From assembly GCF_008364625.2 (NCBI RefSeq), contig NZ_CP126604.1:3658001-3722000 (forward strand): DNA of 64,000 nt. Direction: 5' to 3'. Below, one piece after another: positions 42,020 to 51,147 of the stretch (the first letter of the stretch is position 1; each line of letters opens with the position of its first letter). This DNA is from Enterobacter dykesii. Its GTDB lineage: Bacteria; Pseudomonadota; Gammaproteobacteria; Enterobacterales; Enterobacteriaceae. The notes under the pieces were generated by a model. The model saw nothing but the letters and a program-made list of their open reading frames with translations. It did not search any database and had not been told where the DNA came from. A program made the translations under genes and the position numbers.

Positions 42020-42706
42020 CAGCATAAACGCCACGGCATCCGCGGCATGGATGGCGGTGGTATCAAATACCGGGACGGGGCTTCGATCGGCCGGCACCAG
42101 CAGGCCAATCTCGGTGCAGCCGAAGATCACGCCTTCTGCCCCCTGCTGCGCCAGCTTTTCAATTACGCTGACGTAATACGCGCGGGAAGATTCGCTGAAG
42201 GTACCCAGGCAGAGCTCGTCAAAGATAATCTGATTGATGCGCGCCCGATCTTCTTCATCCGGGATCAGGCTCTCGATCACAAATTCACTGTGCAAACGCC
42301 CGCGATAAAAATCCTGTTCCATGGTGTAGCGTGTGCCCAGCAGGGCTACGCGGCGCATCCCGGATGCCGCAATCGCACGCCCGGTTGCGTCCGCGATATG
42401 CAGAAACGGCAGCGCGCAGCGGTCCTCAATATGCGACGCCACTTTGTGCATGGTATTGGTACAAAGCACGATACCCTCGGCGCCGGCGCGCTCCAGCCCC
42501 AGCGCCGCCTGGGCCAGGATCTCCCCGGCTTTATCCCACTCACCGCTCGACTGGCAGGCTTCGATTTCATGGAAATCAACGCTGTGCAGCAGCAGGCTGG
42601 CGGAGTGCAGACCGCCAAGACGCTGCTTTACCCCTTCATTAATCAGGCGGTAATAAGGGATTGTCGATTCCCAGCTCATTCCACCTAACAGGCCGATCGT
42701 TTTCAT
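42014..42706 (-). CDS. ygeA: Broad-specificity amino-acid racemase YgeA
   Basis: A 230-residue PLP-independent racemase of the Asp/Glu/hydantoin family. The two catalytic cysteines are in [10 protein letters not shown] (residue about 83) and [10 protein letters not shown] (residue about 197), so both acid-base residues are intact. E. coli YgeA racemises several amino acids, with homoserine among its better substrates. The start MKTIGLLGG is chosen over the preceding ATG because AGGAGG is then about 4 bases away. Confidence 0.94.
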   Translation of the reverse strand: MKTIGLLGGMSWESTIPYYRLINEGVKQRLGGLHSASLLLHSVDFHEIEACQSSGEWDKAGEILAQAALGLERAGAEGIVLCTNTMHKVASHIEDRCALPFLHIADATGRAIAASGMRRVALLGTRYTMEQDFYRGRLHSEFVIESLIPDEEDRARINQIIFDELCLGTFSESSRAYYVSVIEKLAQQGAEGVIFGCTEIGLLVPADRSPVPVFDTTAIHAADAVAFMLS

Positions 42707-42753
42707 CATCCCTCCTTATCTTTGTTCCTTTTGTAACACAACCGAAGTACATA

Positions 42754-42783
42754 AAAAAAGGCGCTTTATTCAGCGCCTTTTTA
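42754..42783 (-). terminator. Intrinsic terminator of araE
   Basis: AAAAAAAGGCGCTTTATTCA continuing GCGCCTTTTT: a GGCGCT stem with A/T tracts on both sides, so it could also work in the other direction. It lies between araE and ygeA. Confidence 0.82.
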
Positions 42784-42837
42784 AACAAAAATCGGTTAGC
42801 TTCTGCATACGTTAGGATACGTAAACAGGCAATACAA

Positions 42838-44253
42838 TCACACACCGATGTTCCGCAGTTTCTCGCCAGCCATCAGCTTGCGCTCGATGTGTTCCAGCGT
42901 CACGCCTTTGGTTTCCGGGATCAGCCAGAACGTGACGCCAATAAACGCTACGTTCAGCACCGTATAGAGCCAGAAGGTTCCCGCTGCGCCAATCGCGTCC
43001 AGCAGCGTCAGGAACGTCGCGCCGATGATCATGTTCGACACCCAGTTGGTGGTCGTGGAACAGGTGATGCCAAAGTCACGGCATTTGAGCGGCTGAATTT
43101 CGGAGCACAGGATCCACACCACGGGCGCGGCGCTCATCGCGTAACCTGCGATACACATCATGGTCATCCCGACAGAAAGCCAGGAGAGTCCGCTTGAGGC
43201 CGTGCCGTTATCAAACTGCATCAGGCAGTAGCCGAGAATCAGCGTGCCGAGCGCCATCACGCTGAAGCCAATTTTCAGCGCCGGTTTACGCCCGGCTTTG
43301 TCCACGGTGAATACCGCAATAAAGGTGGCGAACATGAAGGTCAGCCCGACCACCAGAGTCGCGATCATCTGCTGTTCCGTGGTGGTGAATCCGGCCATTT
43401 TGAAAATGCGCGGCGCGTAGTACATGATGATGTTCATGCCGGTGAACTGCTGCATCGCCTGCAGCAGCATGCCGAGGAAGACCGCGCGGCGCACGTTGCG
43501 GTTGATCTTAAACAGCGCCCAGCCGCCCTGCTTTAGCTTCAGGCTTTCGCGGATTTCGTTCAGCTCTTCGCGCGCTTTTTCCGAGGTATCGCGCAGCATG
43601 CGCAGGACCTCTTCTGCCTCCACGTGACGCCCTTTTTGCGCCAGCCAGCGCGGACTGTTTGGCAGGAAAATCACCAGGACGATCAGTACCAGCGCCGGTA
43701 AGGCCAGCACGCCCAGCATCGCGCGCCAGTTGCCGCTGTAGCTGAAGTAGGTATCAGACAGGAACGCCAGCACAATACCCAGCGTGACCATCAGCTGATA
43801 CATGCTGATCATCTTGCCGCGCACGTTTTCGCTCGCCATTTCGGAGAGATAAAGCGGCGCGGTGTAGGACGCAATCCCCACCGCCACGCCCAGCAGCACG
43901 CGGGAGAGCAGCAGGATTTCAACGTTAGCGGCAAACGCCGAGCCAATGGAGCCGGCAACGAACAGAATCGCCCCGACCATCAGGCTGTATTTGCGCCCCA
44001 GACGGAACGACAGCCAGCCGTTGAACAGCGCGCCAATGGCCGCGCCGAGCATCATGCTGCTCACCACCCACTCCTGCAGGCGACTGCTGAGGGTAAAGTG
44101 ATCGGTAATAAACGGTAACGCGCCGGCAATGACGCCGATATCCAGTCCAAATAACAGGCCCGCCACGGCGGCGGCAATGGAGACAAACTGGTTCATGCGG
44201 CGAGTATCGCGCAGCGCAGCGGGCATTAGGGTAGAGTCATTTATCGATGTCAT
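42838..44253 (-). CDS. araE: Arabinose:proton symporter AraE
   Basis: A 471-residue MFS sugar porter with 12 membrane helices. Typical motifs are RLGRKYSLM after helix 2, PRWLAQKGR after helix 6 with the central loop up to residue 255, [17 protein letters not shown] in helix 7 and PETKGVTLE at the C terminus. It imports L-arabinose at low affinity in symport with protons. The upstream region has AraC and CRP sites. Confidence 0.97.
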   Translation of the reverse strand: MTSINDSTLMPAALRDTRRMNQFVSIAAAVAGLLFGLDIGVIAGALPFITDHFTLSSRLQEWVVSSMMLGAAIGALFNGWLSFRLGRKYSLMVGAILFVAGSIGSAFAANVEILLLSRVLLGVAVGIASYTAPLYLSEMASENVRGKMISMYQLMVTLGIVLAFLSDTYFSYSGNWRAMLGVLALPALVLIVLVIFLPNSPRWLAQKGRHVEAEEVLRMLRDTSEKAREELNEIRESLKLKQGGWALFKINRNVRRAVFLGMLLQAMQQFTGMNIIMYYAPRIFKMAGFTTTEQQMIATLVVGLTFMFATFIAVFTVDKAGRKPALKIGFSVMALGTLILGYCLMQFDNGTASSGLSWLSVGMTMMCIAGYAMSAAPVVWILCSEIQPLKCRDFGITCSTTTNWVSNMIIGATFLTLLDAIGAAGTFWLYTVLNVAFIGVTFWLIPETKGVTLEHIERKLMAGEKLRNIGV

Positions 44254-44520
44254 ATTTTTCCTGCCTCAACAGCAAAATTCGTTAACTGAAATTACGAGAA
44301 AGCGAGGAAAAGTGTCAGGCCGGAAATCGCGAAGTTATGGATTATTCCGCTACGGCATGCGGTTCTGTGATGGACATTACAATTTCAACTCGTGTCGAAT
44401 AATCACGCATTTTTACTAATCAGTTAATATTTAAGCAATAAAAGTGTGATTGCCGTCATTTGTGATTTTTTAGTATGGATTTTTCATCTTTATCGATATG
44501 GACTAAGCCAATTATTGCGC
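44254..44520 (-). promoter_or_regulatory. araE control region with AraC and CRP sites
   Basis: On the minus strand TAGCGGAATAATCCATA (44352 down to 44336) is an exact TAGC-N7-TCCATA AraC half-site. A CRP-type site, TGTAATGTCCATCACA (44381 down to 44366, 9 of 10 half-site bases), lies 13 bases upstream, the usual order for ara promoters. A second CRP-like site, TGTGATTGCCGTCATT, is at 44445-44460. No gene is seen in this stretch. Confidence 0.75.
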
Positions 44521-44549
44521 AAAAAAACCTCCGCCCACAGGCAGAGGTT
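44521..44549 (-). terminator. Intrinsic terminator of kduD
   Basis: On the minus strand AACCTCTGCCTGTGGGCGGA continues as GGTTTTTTT: a stem followed by seven T, 17 bases after the kduD stop. Confidence 0.82.
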
Positions 44550-44565
44550 CTTAATACGGGTGGAA

Positions 44566-45327
44566 TTAACGCGCCAGCCAGCCACCGTCTACAGCCACGG
44601 TGTAGCCGTTGATGTAATCCGATGCGGAGGAGGCCAGGAAGACAATCGGCCCCATTAGATCGCTCGGCAGCCCCCAGCGTCCCGCCGGGATGCGGTCGAG
44701 GATTTCCGCGCTACGCTGCTCGTCCGCACGCAGCTGCTGCGTGTTGTTCGTCGCCATGTAGCCCGGCGCAATCGCATTCACGTTGATGTTATGTTTCGCC
44801 CATTCGTTTGCCAGCAGGCGGGTCACGCCCATTACGGCGCTTTTGGACGCGGTGTACGACGGCACGCGGATGCCGCCCTGAAACGAGAGCATAGAGGCAA
44901 TATTGATGATTTTGCCGCCTTTCCCCTGCGCAATAAAATGCTTCGCCGCCGCCTGGGACATGAAAAATACGCTCTTGATGTTCAAATCCATCACGTCGTC
45001 CCAGTCGCGCTCGCTGAAGCTGATGGCGTCTTCGCGGCGGATCAGCCCGGCGTTGTTCACCAGAATGTCGATATGTCCGAATTCAGCCACCGCGCGGTCC
45101 AGCAGTTCAGGAATGGCATCGATTTTACGCAGGTCAGCGGTCAGGCTCAGGAAACGGCGGCCCAGGGCCGTCACGCGTTCGATGGTTTCAGTCGGTTCAA
45201 CGATATTAATTCCGACGATATCGCAGCCCGCTTCCGCCAGGCCTAACGCCATCCCCTGACCCAGCCCGGTGTCGCACCCGGAAACCACAGCCACTTTTCC
45301 CTGCAGAGAGAATGCATCCAGAATCAT
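44566..45327 (-). CDS. kduD: 2-dehydro-3-deoxy-D-gluconate 5-dehydrogenase KduD
   Basis: A 253-residue short-chain dehydrogenase. The NAD-binding loop is VVSGCDTGLGQGMA (residues about 13-26), NNAG is at about residue 90, and the catalytic Tyr and Lys are in SYTASKSAVMG. It interconverts 2,5-diketo-3-deoxygluconate and KDG in the breakdown of hexuronates and pectin oligomers. It is second in an operon after kduI, 63 bases apart. Confidence 0.95.
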   Translation of the reverse strand: MILDAFSLQGKVAVVSGCDTGLGQGMALGLAEAGCDIVGINIVEPTETIERVTALGRRFLSLTADLRKIDAIPELLDRAVAEFGHIDILVNNAGLIRREDAISFSERDWDDVMDLNIKSVFFMSQAAAKHFIAQGKGGKIINIASMLSFQGGIRVPSYTASKSAVMGVTRLLANEWAKHNINVNAIAPGYMATNNTQQLRADEQRSAEILDRIPAGRWGLPSDLMGPIVFLASSASDYINGYTVAVDGGWLAR

Positions 45328-45390
45328 GTTTATTCCTTACTCTTTCAGAGCCTGTCACTCACAGGCAGGTTTATGCTTCACCGCCCGCGA

Positions 45391-46227
45391 CTAGCGCAGA
45401 TCGCTGACCGCAATATGGTCCATATCATCGAAGACCTGGTTTTCACCCACCATTCCCCAGATAAAGGTGTAGGCTTTCGTCCCTACGCCGGAGTGAATGG
45501 ACCAGCTCGGTGAAATCACCGCCTGCTCGTTGTGCATCACGATATGGCGCGTTTCCTGCGGCTGTCCCATCATGTGGAACACGCAGGCGTCCTCATCCAT
45601 ATTGAAGTAGAAGTAGACTTCCATGCGGCGCTCGTGGGTATGGCACGGCATGGTGTTCCACAGGTTGCCCGGTGCCAGCTCGGTCAATCCCATGCTGAGC
45701 TGACAGGTCTCAAGCACGTCCGGCACGAAGTATTTATTGATGGTGCGGCGGTTGCTGGTGAGGTTATCGCCCAGCGTCACGGGTGCGACGTCTGCGGTGG
45801 TCACTTTTTTGGTTGGGTAGGTGGAGTGAGCCGGCGCGCAGTTGTAGTAAAACTTCGCGGGCCTGCTGCCGTCGATGCTGGCAAAGTCTACGTCTTTCGC
45901 CCCTTTACCCACGTACAACGCCTCACGATGGCCAATCTCATAGCACTTTCCATCTACGGTGATGGTGCCCGGCCCGCCGATGTTAATCACCCCCAGCTCG
46001 CGACGCTCCAGGAAGTAGCTCACGCCCAGCTGTTTACCGACCTCACCGCCCACGGAGACGCTTTTCGTGACGGGCATAATCCCGCCCACAATAATGCGAT
46101 CGATATGGCTGTAAACCATGGTGTACCTGTCGGCCTCGAATACCTGCTCGACTAAAAATGCATTGCGCAGCCCCTGAGTATCCAGCGTTTTGGCGTGCGC
46201 ACTGTGGATGCTTTCTCTGACGTCCAC
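45391..46227 (-). CDS. kduI: 5-dehydro-4-deoxy-D-glucuronate isomerase KduI
   Basis: A 278-residue zinc-dependent isomerase of cupin fold. The metal-binding block is [16 protein letters not shown] (residues about 194-209), with a further conserved His in WSIHSGVG. It converts 5-keto-4-deoxyuronate to 2,5-diketo-3-deoxygluconate, the step before KduD. The promoter region carries two KdgR-like operators. Confidence 0.95.
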   Translation of the reverse strand: MDVRESIHSAHAKTLDTQGLRNAFLVEQVFEADRYTMVYSHIDRIIVGGIMPVTKSVSVGGEVGKQLGVSYFLERRELGVINIGGPGTITVDGKCYEIGHREALYVGKGAKDVDFASIDGSRPAKFYYNCAPAHSTYPTKKVTTADVAPVTLGDNLTSNRRTINKYFVPDVLETCQLSMGLTELAPGNLWNTMPCHTHERRMEVYFYFNMDEDACVFHMMGQPQETRHIVMHNEQAVISPSWSIHSGVGTKAYTFIWGMVGENQVFDDMDHIAVSDLR

Positions 46228-46268
46228 GGTAACCTCCAGATGTGGTCATGCCCTAAGGCGGAAATAAA

Positions 46269-46288
46269 CGAAACAGCGTTCCGTTTTT
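46269..46288 (-). promoter_or_regulatory. KdgR-like operator, proximal to kduI
   Basis: CGAAACAGCGTTCCGTTTTT shares the AACANCGTTYC core with the better box at 46336. It lies 42 bases upstream of the kduI start. Confidence 0.55.
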
Positions 46289-46335
46289 CATAATAAGCAC
46301 ATACTATCGGCATAAAGTGGGCTTTTCAATTATAT

Positions 46336-46355
46336 TTAAAACAACGTTTCATTTT
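46336..46355 (-). promoter_or_regulatory. KdgR operator upstream of kduI
   Basis: TTAAAACAACGTTTCATTTT fits the enterobacterial KdgR box AAATRAAAYRNYGTTTYATTT well. KdgR is the IclR-type repressor of pectin and uronate genes, released by KDG. The regulator gene is not in this window. Confidence 0.75.
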
Positions 46356-46420
46356 TATTTTTGTTTATAACGAAAATGATGTTCGGATCACATTTAAGCC
46401 GCTGGGAGAAAAAGAAGGCG

Positions 46421-46443
46421 AAAAAAAACCTCCCGAAGGAGGT
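46421..46443 (-). terminator. Intrinsic terminator of yqeF
   Basis: On the minus strand ACCTCCTTCGGGAGGTTTTTTTT: a 6-bp stem and eight T, 20 bases after the yqeF stop. Confidence 0.82.
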
Positions 46444-46462
46444 CATTTTCAATAAGGAGAAG

Positions 46463-47641
46463 TTAGCGTTCGATGGCCAGCGCCACCCCTTGCCCGCCGC
46501 CTATACAGAGCGTGGCAATCCCTTTGCGGGCATTGCGCTTCTTCATTTCGTGGACCAGCGAAACCAGGATCCGGCAGCCGGACGCACCGATAGGATGACC
46601 CAGCGCGATCGCGCCGCCGTTAACGTTGACCCGCAGCGGATCCCACTCCAGCATTTTTCCGACGGAGATCGCCTGCGCGGCATAGGCTTCGTTCACTTCG
46701 ATCAGATCCACATCCGAAAGCTGCCATCCCGCGCGCTCCAGACAGCGGCGGGTCGCGTAGACCGGTGCGATCCCCATTAACGCAGGATCGACCCCTACGC
46801 TAGCGAATGCTTTAATGCGGGCCAGGACGGGAAGATCGAGTTCAAGGGCTTTACTTTCGCTCATCATCATCACGGCGGCAGCGCCGTCGTTAATGGAAGA
46901 GGCATTTCCCGCCGTCACCGAGCCCTGCATTTCAAACGCGGGGTTCAGTCTCGCCAGGCCTTCGGCACTGGCGTCGGTACGGGGCTGTTCATCGGTATCA
47001 ACGAGGATACGCTCGCCGCTCTGACGCTGCGTGCTGACCGGGACAATTTCGTCGCGAAAACGACCGGAATCAATCGCCGCGCGCGCTTTTTGCTGCGAGC
47101 TTAGCGCATAGGCATCCTGCACCTCACGGCTGATGCCGTACTCGCGCGCCAGGTTTTCCGCCGTCACGCCCATATGATAGTCATTGAACGCATCCCACAG
47201 CCCGTCATGCACCAGACTGTCGAGCAGCTGACTGTTGCCCAGCTGTGCGCCGGTCCGGCTGTCGGTCAACACGTGCGGCGCGCGGCTCATATTTTCCTGC
47301 CCGCCCGCGATGATCACATCCGCTTCACCACACTGAATGGCCTGCGTCGCGAGATGCAGCGCTTTTAATCCTGAACCGCAGACGTCGTTGATGGTGATGG
47401 CTGAAACGGTATTGGGCAGCCCGCCCTTCAGCGCCGCCTGACGCGCAGGGTTTTGCCCGGCACCGGCCGTGAGGACCTGTCCCAGGATCACCTCATCAAC
47501 TTCATGTGCTGCGATCCCGCTGCGTTCCACCAGCGCTTTTACCACTACGCTGCCCAGGTCTACCGCCGAGTGACGCGCGAGCGATCCCTGAAAACAGCCG
47601 ATAGCTGTACGCAACGCACCCACTATTACGACATCTTTCAT
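46463..47641 (-). CDS. yqeF: Acetyl-CoA C-acetyltransferase YqeF
   Basis: A 392-residue thiolase. The acyl-carrying Cys is in INDVCGSGLKAL near residue 88, the catalytic His in ALGHPIGASG and the second Cys in TLCIGGGQG, so all three key residues are present. It probably makes or splits acetoacetyl-CoA; the physiological pathway is unclear. The start MKDVVIV is preceded by AGAGGTCGTG and gives the family length. Confidence 0.94.
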   Translation of the reverse strand: MKDVVIVGALRTAIGCFQGSLARHSAVDLGSVVVKALVERSGIAAHEVDEVILGQVLTAGAGQNPARQAALKGGLPNTVSAITINDVCGSGLKALHLATQAIQCGEADVIIAGGQENMSRAPHVLTDSRTGAQLGNSQLLDSLVHDGLWDAFNDYHMGVTAENLAREYGISREVQDAYALSSQQKARAAIDSGRFRDEIVPVSTQRQSGERILVDTDEQPRTDASAEGLARLNPAFEMQGSVTAGNASSINDGAAAVMMMSESKALELDLPVLARIKAFASVGVDPALMGIAPVYATRRCLERAGWQLSDVDLIEVNEAYAAQAISVGKMLEWDPLRVNVNGGAIALGHPIGASGCRILVSLVHEMKKRNARKGIATLCIGGGQGVALAIER

Positions 47642-47734
47642 CACGACCTCTGTGTTAAATGACATGACGATAGTAGAGGATTGTTACTGGCAATTATCTT
47701 AATTGTTTAAAAATAGTGAGTTTAATCACAAGGA

Positions 47735-48601
47735 TCAGCGCGCATCCTGCAGATACTGCCGCAGCCAGCTTCCGGCAACGCCGGGAGGGGATCGTTTATT
47801 CCACAGCAGATCGATGCCGATCGCCCGCGGCCAGCCGGGAACATTGAGCTGTACCAGGGATTTCGCGGCGGCAAATTCATCCACCAGCGCGCACGGCAGC
47901 ACGCACCAGCCAAATCCCTGTACCGCCATACTCAAGAGTAACAGGTAATTCGGCGCTGACCAGACGGGCCCGCGCGCGATCTCAGCCTCGCGCTCAAGAT
48001 AGGTGCTGAGCCGCAGCTCCCGCCAGCCGTGCAGCTCATCATGCTGAACGTCATGTTGTCCGGCCAGCGGATGCGTGGTCGCGACGTAGATCGCCATGCG
48101 GGTCTGCATCGGCAACCGGGTGACGCCAATATCCGTAGGATAACTGTCTCGCGCTTCCGTCAGGCCAATCTGCGCTCGCTCCTTTTGCAGCAGATCGATC
48201 ACGTCCTCCTCCTCACCAATCAGACATTCGAATTCCGTATGGGGAAAACGCGCGTCAAACTGTTTCATCATCTCTTCCAGCACGTCCGGGTTGAGGGTAT
48301 CGGAAAGGACAAACGTCAAACGCGCCTCCGTTTGCGCCGTTAGCGACACCGCCAGCTCGTCCAGCCGCGTGCTGGCGGCCAGGATGGCCTGCACGTAGCC
48401 CAGCACCTGTTCTCCCTGCACCGTTAACACCGGCTGGCGCGCCGAGCGGTCAAACAGCTCGAAACCCAGATCGGCTTCAAGATTGGCAATCGACGTACTG
48501 ATCGTCGACTGGCTTTTACGCAGCCTTCGCGCGGCAGCGGAAAAAGAGCCCGCCGCAACGGTCTCGACAAACGCCTTAAGGGCTTCGGGTGAATAGCGCA
48601 T
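47735..48601 (-). CDS. LysR-family transcriptional regulator
   Basis: A 288-residue LTTR with the DNA-binding domain at residues 1-60 (SFSAAARRLRKSQSTISTSI) and a ligand domain to the C terminus. It is divergent from the PACE-type efflux gene, 106 bases apart, an arrangement in which such regulators commonly control the neighbour; AceR controls aceI in this way in Acinetobacter. The ligand is unknown. It is not part of the E. coli K-12 order. Confidence 0.85.
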   Translation of the reverse strand: MRYSPEALKAFVETVAAGSFSAAARRLRKSQSTISTSIANLEADLGFELFDRSARQPVLTVQGEQVLGYVQAILAASTRLDELAVSLTAQTEARLTFVLSDTLNPDVLEEMMKQFDARFPHTEFECLIGEEEDVIDLLQKERAQIGLTEARDSYPTDIGVTRLPMQTRMAIYVATTHPLAGQHDVQHDELHGWRELRLSTYLEREAEIARGPVWSAPNYLLLLSMAVQGFGWCVLPCALVDEFAAAKSLVQLNVPGWPRAIGIDLLWNKRSPPGVAGSWLRQYLQDAR

Positions 48602-48707
48602 AACCTATCTACTTTAGCGATGGATACCATCTTTAATATATCAGCTTTAGCGATAAAAAATAGGCCACATCAACGCCCATACCGGCGAATTAATGAGGTC
48701 TATGACT

Positions 48708-49169
48708 ATGCAATATCAGGATGCACTCCAACGTAAACTACCGGAGCGGATCTTTCATGCTGTCTGTTTTGAAGGGATTGCGACGGCGATCCTCGCCCCT
48801 ACGGCGGCGTGGCTCATGCAGCGTTCCGTGGTGGAGATGGGTGGGCTGACCATTATTCTGGCCACCACCGCCATGCTGTGGAACATTATTTATAACTTCG
48901 GCTTCGACCGTTTCTGGCCCGTTCAGCGCGTCAAACGTACCGCAAAAGTGCGTGCGCTGCATGCGCTGGGGTTCGAATGCGGGTTTATCGTGATTGGCGT
49001 GTCGATTGTCGCCGCCGTGCTGGGCGTTACCCTGCTTCAGGCATTCACGCTGGAAATAGGTTTCTTCCTGTTCTTCCTGCCGTACACCATGTTCTATAAC
49101 TGGGCATACGATTGCCTTCGCGAGAAATTTCTTAAGCGTCGCCAGCAACGGCGCGCCCTGGCAGGCTAA
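48708..49169 (+). CDS. PACE-family efflux protein (AceI-like)
   Basis: A 153-residue inner-membrane protein made of two tandem bacterial-transmembrane-pair units with four helices. The family signature PERIFHAVCFEGIATAILAP is at residues about 11-30, with a membrane-embedded Glu equivalent to the functional Glu15 of AceI; the second unit has ALGFECGFIVIG. PACE proteins export biocides such as chlorhexidine or short diamines in exchange for protons. Three near ATGs exist; 48708 is preferred because GAGG lies about 9 bases upstream. Substrate not determined. Confidence 0.85.
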   Translation: MQYQDALQRKLPERIFHAVCFEGIATAILAPTAAWLMQRSVVEMGGLTIILATTAMLWNIIYNFGFDRFWPVQRVKRTAKVRALHALGFECGFIVIGVSIVAAVLGVTLLQAFTLEIGFFLFFLPYTMFYNWAYDCLREKFLKRRQQRRALAG

Positions 49170-49288
49170 ACCGCCTCTGGCCGGACGCCCGTTCCGGCCA
49201 AACTCCGTCGAAGCAACTGCGCTCTCCGTGCATAACTATGGTAAATTGCACTCCATTCCGATGGTTTGATAGTTGATACGTTGCTCTA

Positions 49289-50518
49289 ATGTCGAAAATT
49301 TGGTCAAAAGATGAGACTCTCTGGAGTTTCGCTCTCTACGGCACTGCCGTGGGTGCAGGGACGCTGTTTTTACCCATTCAGCTGGGATCCGCAGGCGCTA
49401 TCGTCCTGTTTATTACCGCCCTCGTGGCCTACCCCTTAACCTACTGGCCGCACAAAGCGCTGGCGCAATTTATCCTGTCGTCGAAAACAAAAGGCAACGA
49501 AGGGATCACCGGCGCCGTTTCGCACTACTACGGCAGGAAGATTGGCAATCTGATCACCACGCTCTATTTCATCGCCTTCTTTGTGGTGGTGCAGATTTAT
49601 GCGGTGGCCATCACCAACTCGTTAACAGAGCAGCTGGCGAAACACCTGACGGTGGATACCGCCGTTCGCGTGCTGGTCAGCCTGGGGGTGGTGCTGGTCC
49701 TGAATCTGATCTTCCTGATGGGGCGCCATATCACGATAAAAGTGATGGGCTTCCTGGTGTTTCCGCTGATTGCCTATTTTCTGTTTGTCTCGCTCTATCT
49801 GATCGGCAGCTGGCAACCCTCGCTGCTGACCAGCCAGATGGCGTTCGATCGCCATACGCTGCACCAGGTCTGGATTTCGATTCCGGTGATGGTGTTTGCT
49901 TTCAGCCATACCCCGATTATCTCAACGTTTGCCGTTGACCGTCGCGAGAAGTTTGCCGACGGCGCCATGGATAAATGCAAGAAAATCATGAAGATGGCGT
50001 ACCTGATCATCTGCCTGAGCGTGCTGTTCTTTGTCTTCAGCTGCCTGCTCTCAATTCCGCCGTCGTATATTGTGGCCGCCAAAGAGCAAGGGGTAACGAT
50101 CCTGTCCGCGCTGTCGATGATGCCTTCTTCACCGGCGTGGCTGGGCATTTCCGGGATTATCGTGGCGATTATTGCGATGTCGAAATCGTTCCTCGGCACC
50201 TATTTTGGGGTGATTGAAGGGGCGACGGAGATCGTGAAGTCGTCGCTCAATCAGGTGGGCGTGAAAAAGAGCCGCGCCTTTAACCGCGCGATTTCCATTA
50301 TGGGGGTGTCGTTAATCACCTTTGCCGTCTGCTGCATTAACCCGAACGCCATTTCGATGATTTACGCCATCAGCGGCCCGCTTATCGCCATGATCCTGTT
50401 TATCATGCCGACGCTGTCGACGTATCTGATCCCCTCGCTAAAACCGTACCGTTCCATTGGCAACCTGCTAACGCTGATCGTCGGCGTGCTGTGCGTGTCG
50501 GTGATGTTTGTCGGCTAA
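49289..50518 (+). CDS. yqeG: HAAAP-family transporter YqeG
   Basis: A 409-residue inner-membrane protein with about 11 helices, of the hydroxy/aromatic amino-acid permease family that includes SdaC. The N-terminal WSFALYGTAVGAGTLFLPI and the central PVMVFAFSHTPIISTF are the family's substrate-site regions. Serine or threonine uptake in symport with cation is the likely role. The length equals the E. coli protein. It follows yqeF in E. coli; here the LysR/PACE pair is inserted between them. Confidence 0.92.
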   Translation: MSKIWSKDETLWSFALYGTAVGAGTLFLPIQLGSAGAIVLFITALVAYPLTYWPHKALAQFILSSKTKGNEGITGAVSHYYGRKIGNLITTLYFIAFFVVVQIYAVAITNSLTEQLAKHLTVDTAVRVLVSLGVVLVLNLIFLMGRHITIKVMGFLVFPLIAYFLFVSLYLIGSWQPSLLTSQMAFDRHTLHQVWISIPVMVFAFSHTPIISTFAVDRREKFADGAMDKCKKIMKMAYLIICLSVLFFVFSCLLSIPPSYIVAAKEQGVTILSALSMMPSSPAWLGISGIIVAIIAMSKSFLGTYFGVIEGATEIVKSSLNQVGVKKSRAFNRAISIMGVSLITFAVCCINPNAISMIYAISGPLIAMILFIMPTLSTYLIPSLKPYRSIGNLLTLIVGVLCVSVMFVG

Positions 50519-50526
50519 CTCCCTTT

Positions 50527-50551
50527 CATGCCCGGCGTTCTGCCGGGCATG
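50527..50551. terminator. Palindromic terminator between yqeG and the Lrp-type gene
   Basis: CATGCCCGGCGTTCTGCCGG continues GCATG, an almost perfect 10-bp stem between two convergent genes. T tracts are weak on both sides. Confidence 0.6.
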
Positions 50552-50555
50552 ACTC

Positions 50556-51026
50556 TCAGTCTCGCCCTGCGGATTCCAGCGGAAAAGGCCTGTCCTGCAC
50601 GACCGTTTTCATGACAAGCGTAGATCGAAGATGCTGCACGCCGGGCATGGCGGAGAGCTTCTCGTCATAGAGCTTCTGGAAAGCGGAGAGGTCGCGGGTC
50701 ACGACGTGCATCAGATAATCGGGATCGCCAAACAGACGCTGTGCCAGCACGATCTGCGGAATTTCCTCCACCGCCGCTTCAAACGCGCTAACCGCCTTTC
50801 TGTCACCCTCCTTCAGCGTCGCAAACACTATCGCCAGGAAGTTGAATCCCATTTTGGCGGGGTCGAGGCTGGCACGGTATCCCGTAATCGCCCCGCTTTG
50901 CTCCAGCGCCCGCACGCGACGATGGCACGGCGAGAGGCTCAGATTCACTCTTTCCGCCAGCTCGGTAAGGGATAAACGGCCATCAGACTGTAGCTCAGCA
51001 AGAATTTTTCGATCGATGCTATCCAT
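50556..51026 (-). CDS. Lrp/AsnC-family regulator
   Basis: A 156-residue feast/famine regulator with an N-terminal helix-turn-helix (residues 1-60, RLSLTELAERVNLSLSPCHR) and a C-terminal RAM domain for amino-acid binding (GDPDYLMHVVTRDL). It lies divergent from a LysE-type exporter, 121 bases apart. The pairing suggests that it controls export of an amino acid in response to that amino acid, as Lrp-LysE pairs commonly do. It is not Lrp itself, which is elsewhere and longer. Confidence 0.88.
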   Translation of the reverse strand: MDSIDRKILAELQSDGRLSLTELAERVNLSLSPCHRRVRALEQSGAITGYRASLDPAKMGFNFLAIVFATLKEGDRKAVSAFEAAVEEIPQIVLAQRLFGDPDYLMHVVTRDLSAFQKLYDEKLSAMPGVQHLRSTLVMKTVVQDRPFPLESAGRD

Positions 51027-51147
51027 GTGGAAGATTTTCTCATTTTCACGGTGTTATGAGCATAACATTGAAAGCCTATTTCGCAGGGTTAGCGATATTC
51101 TTTTTCTCAACGTTTGACGCACTGCGGGAGTTTTCAGGACGATGGAA

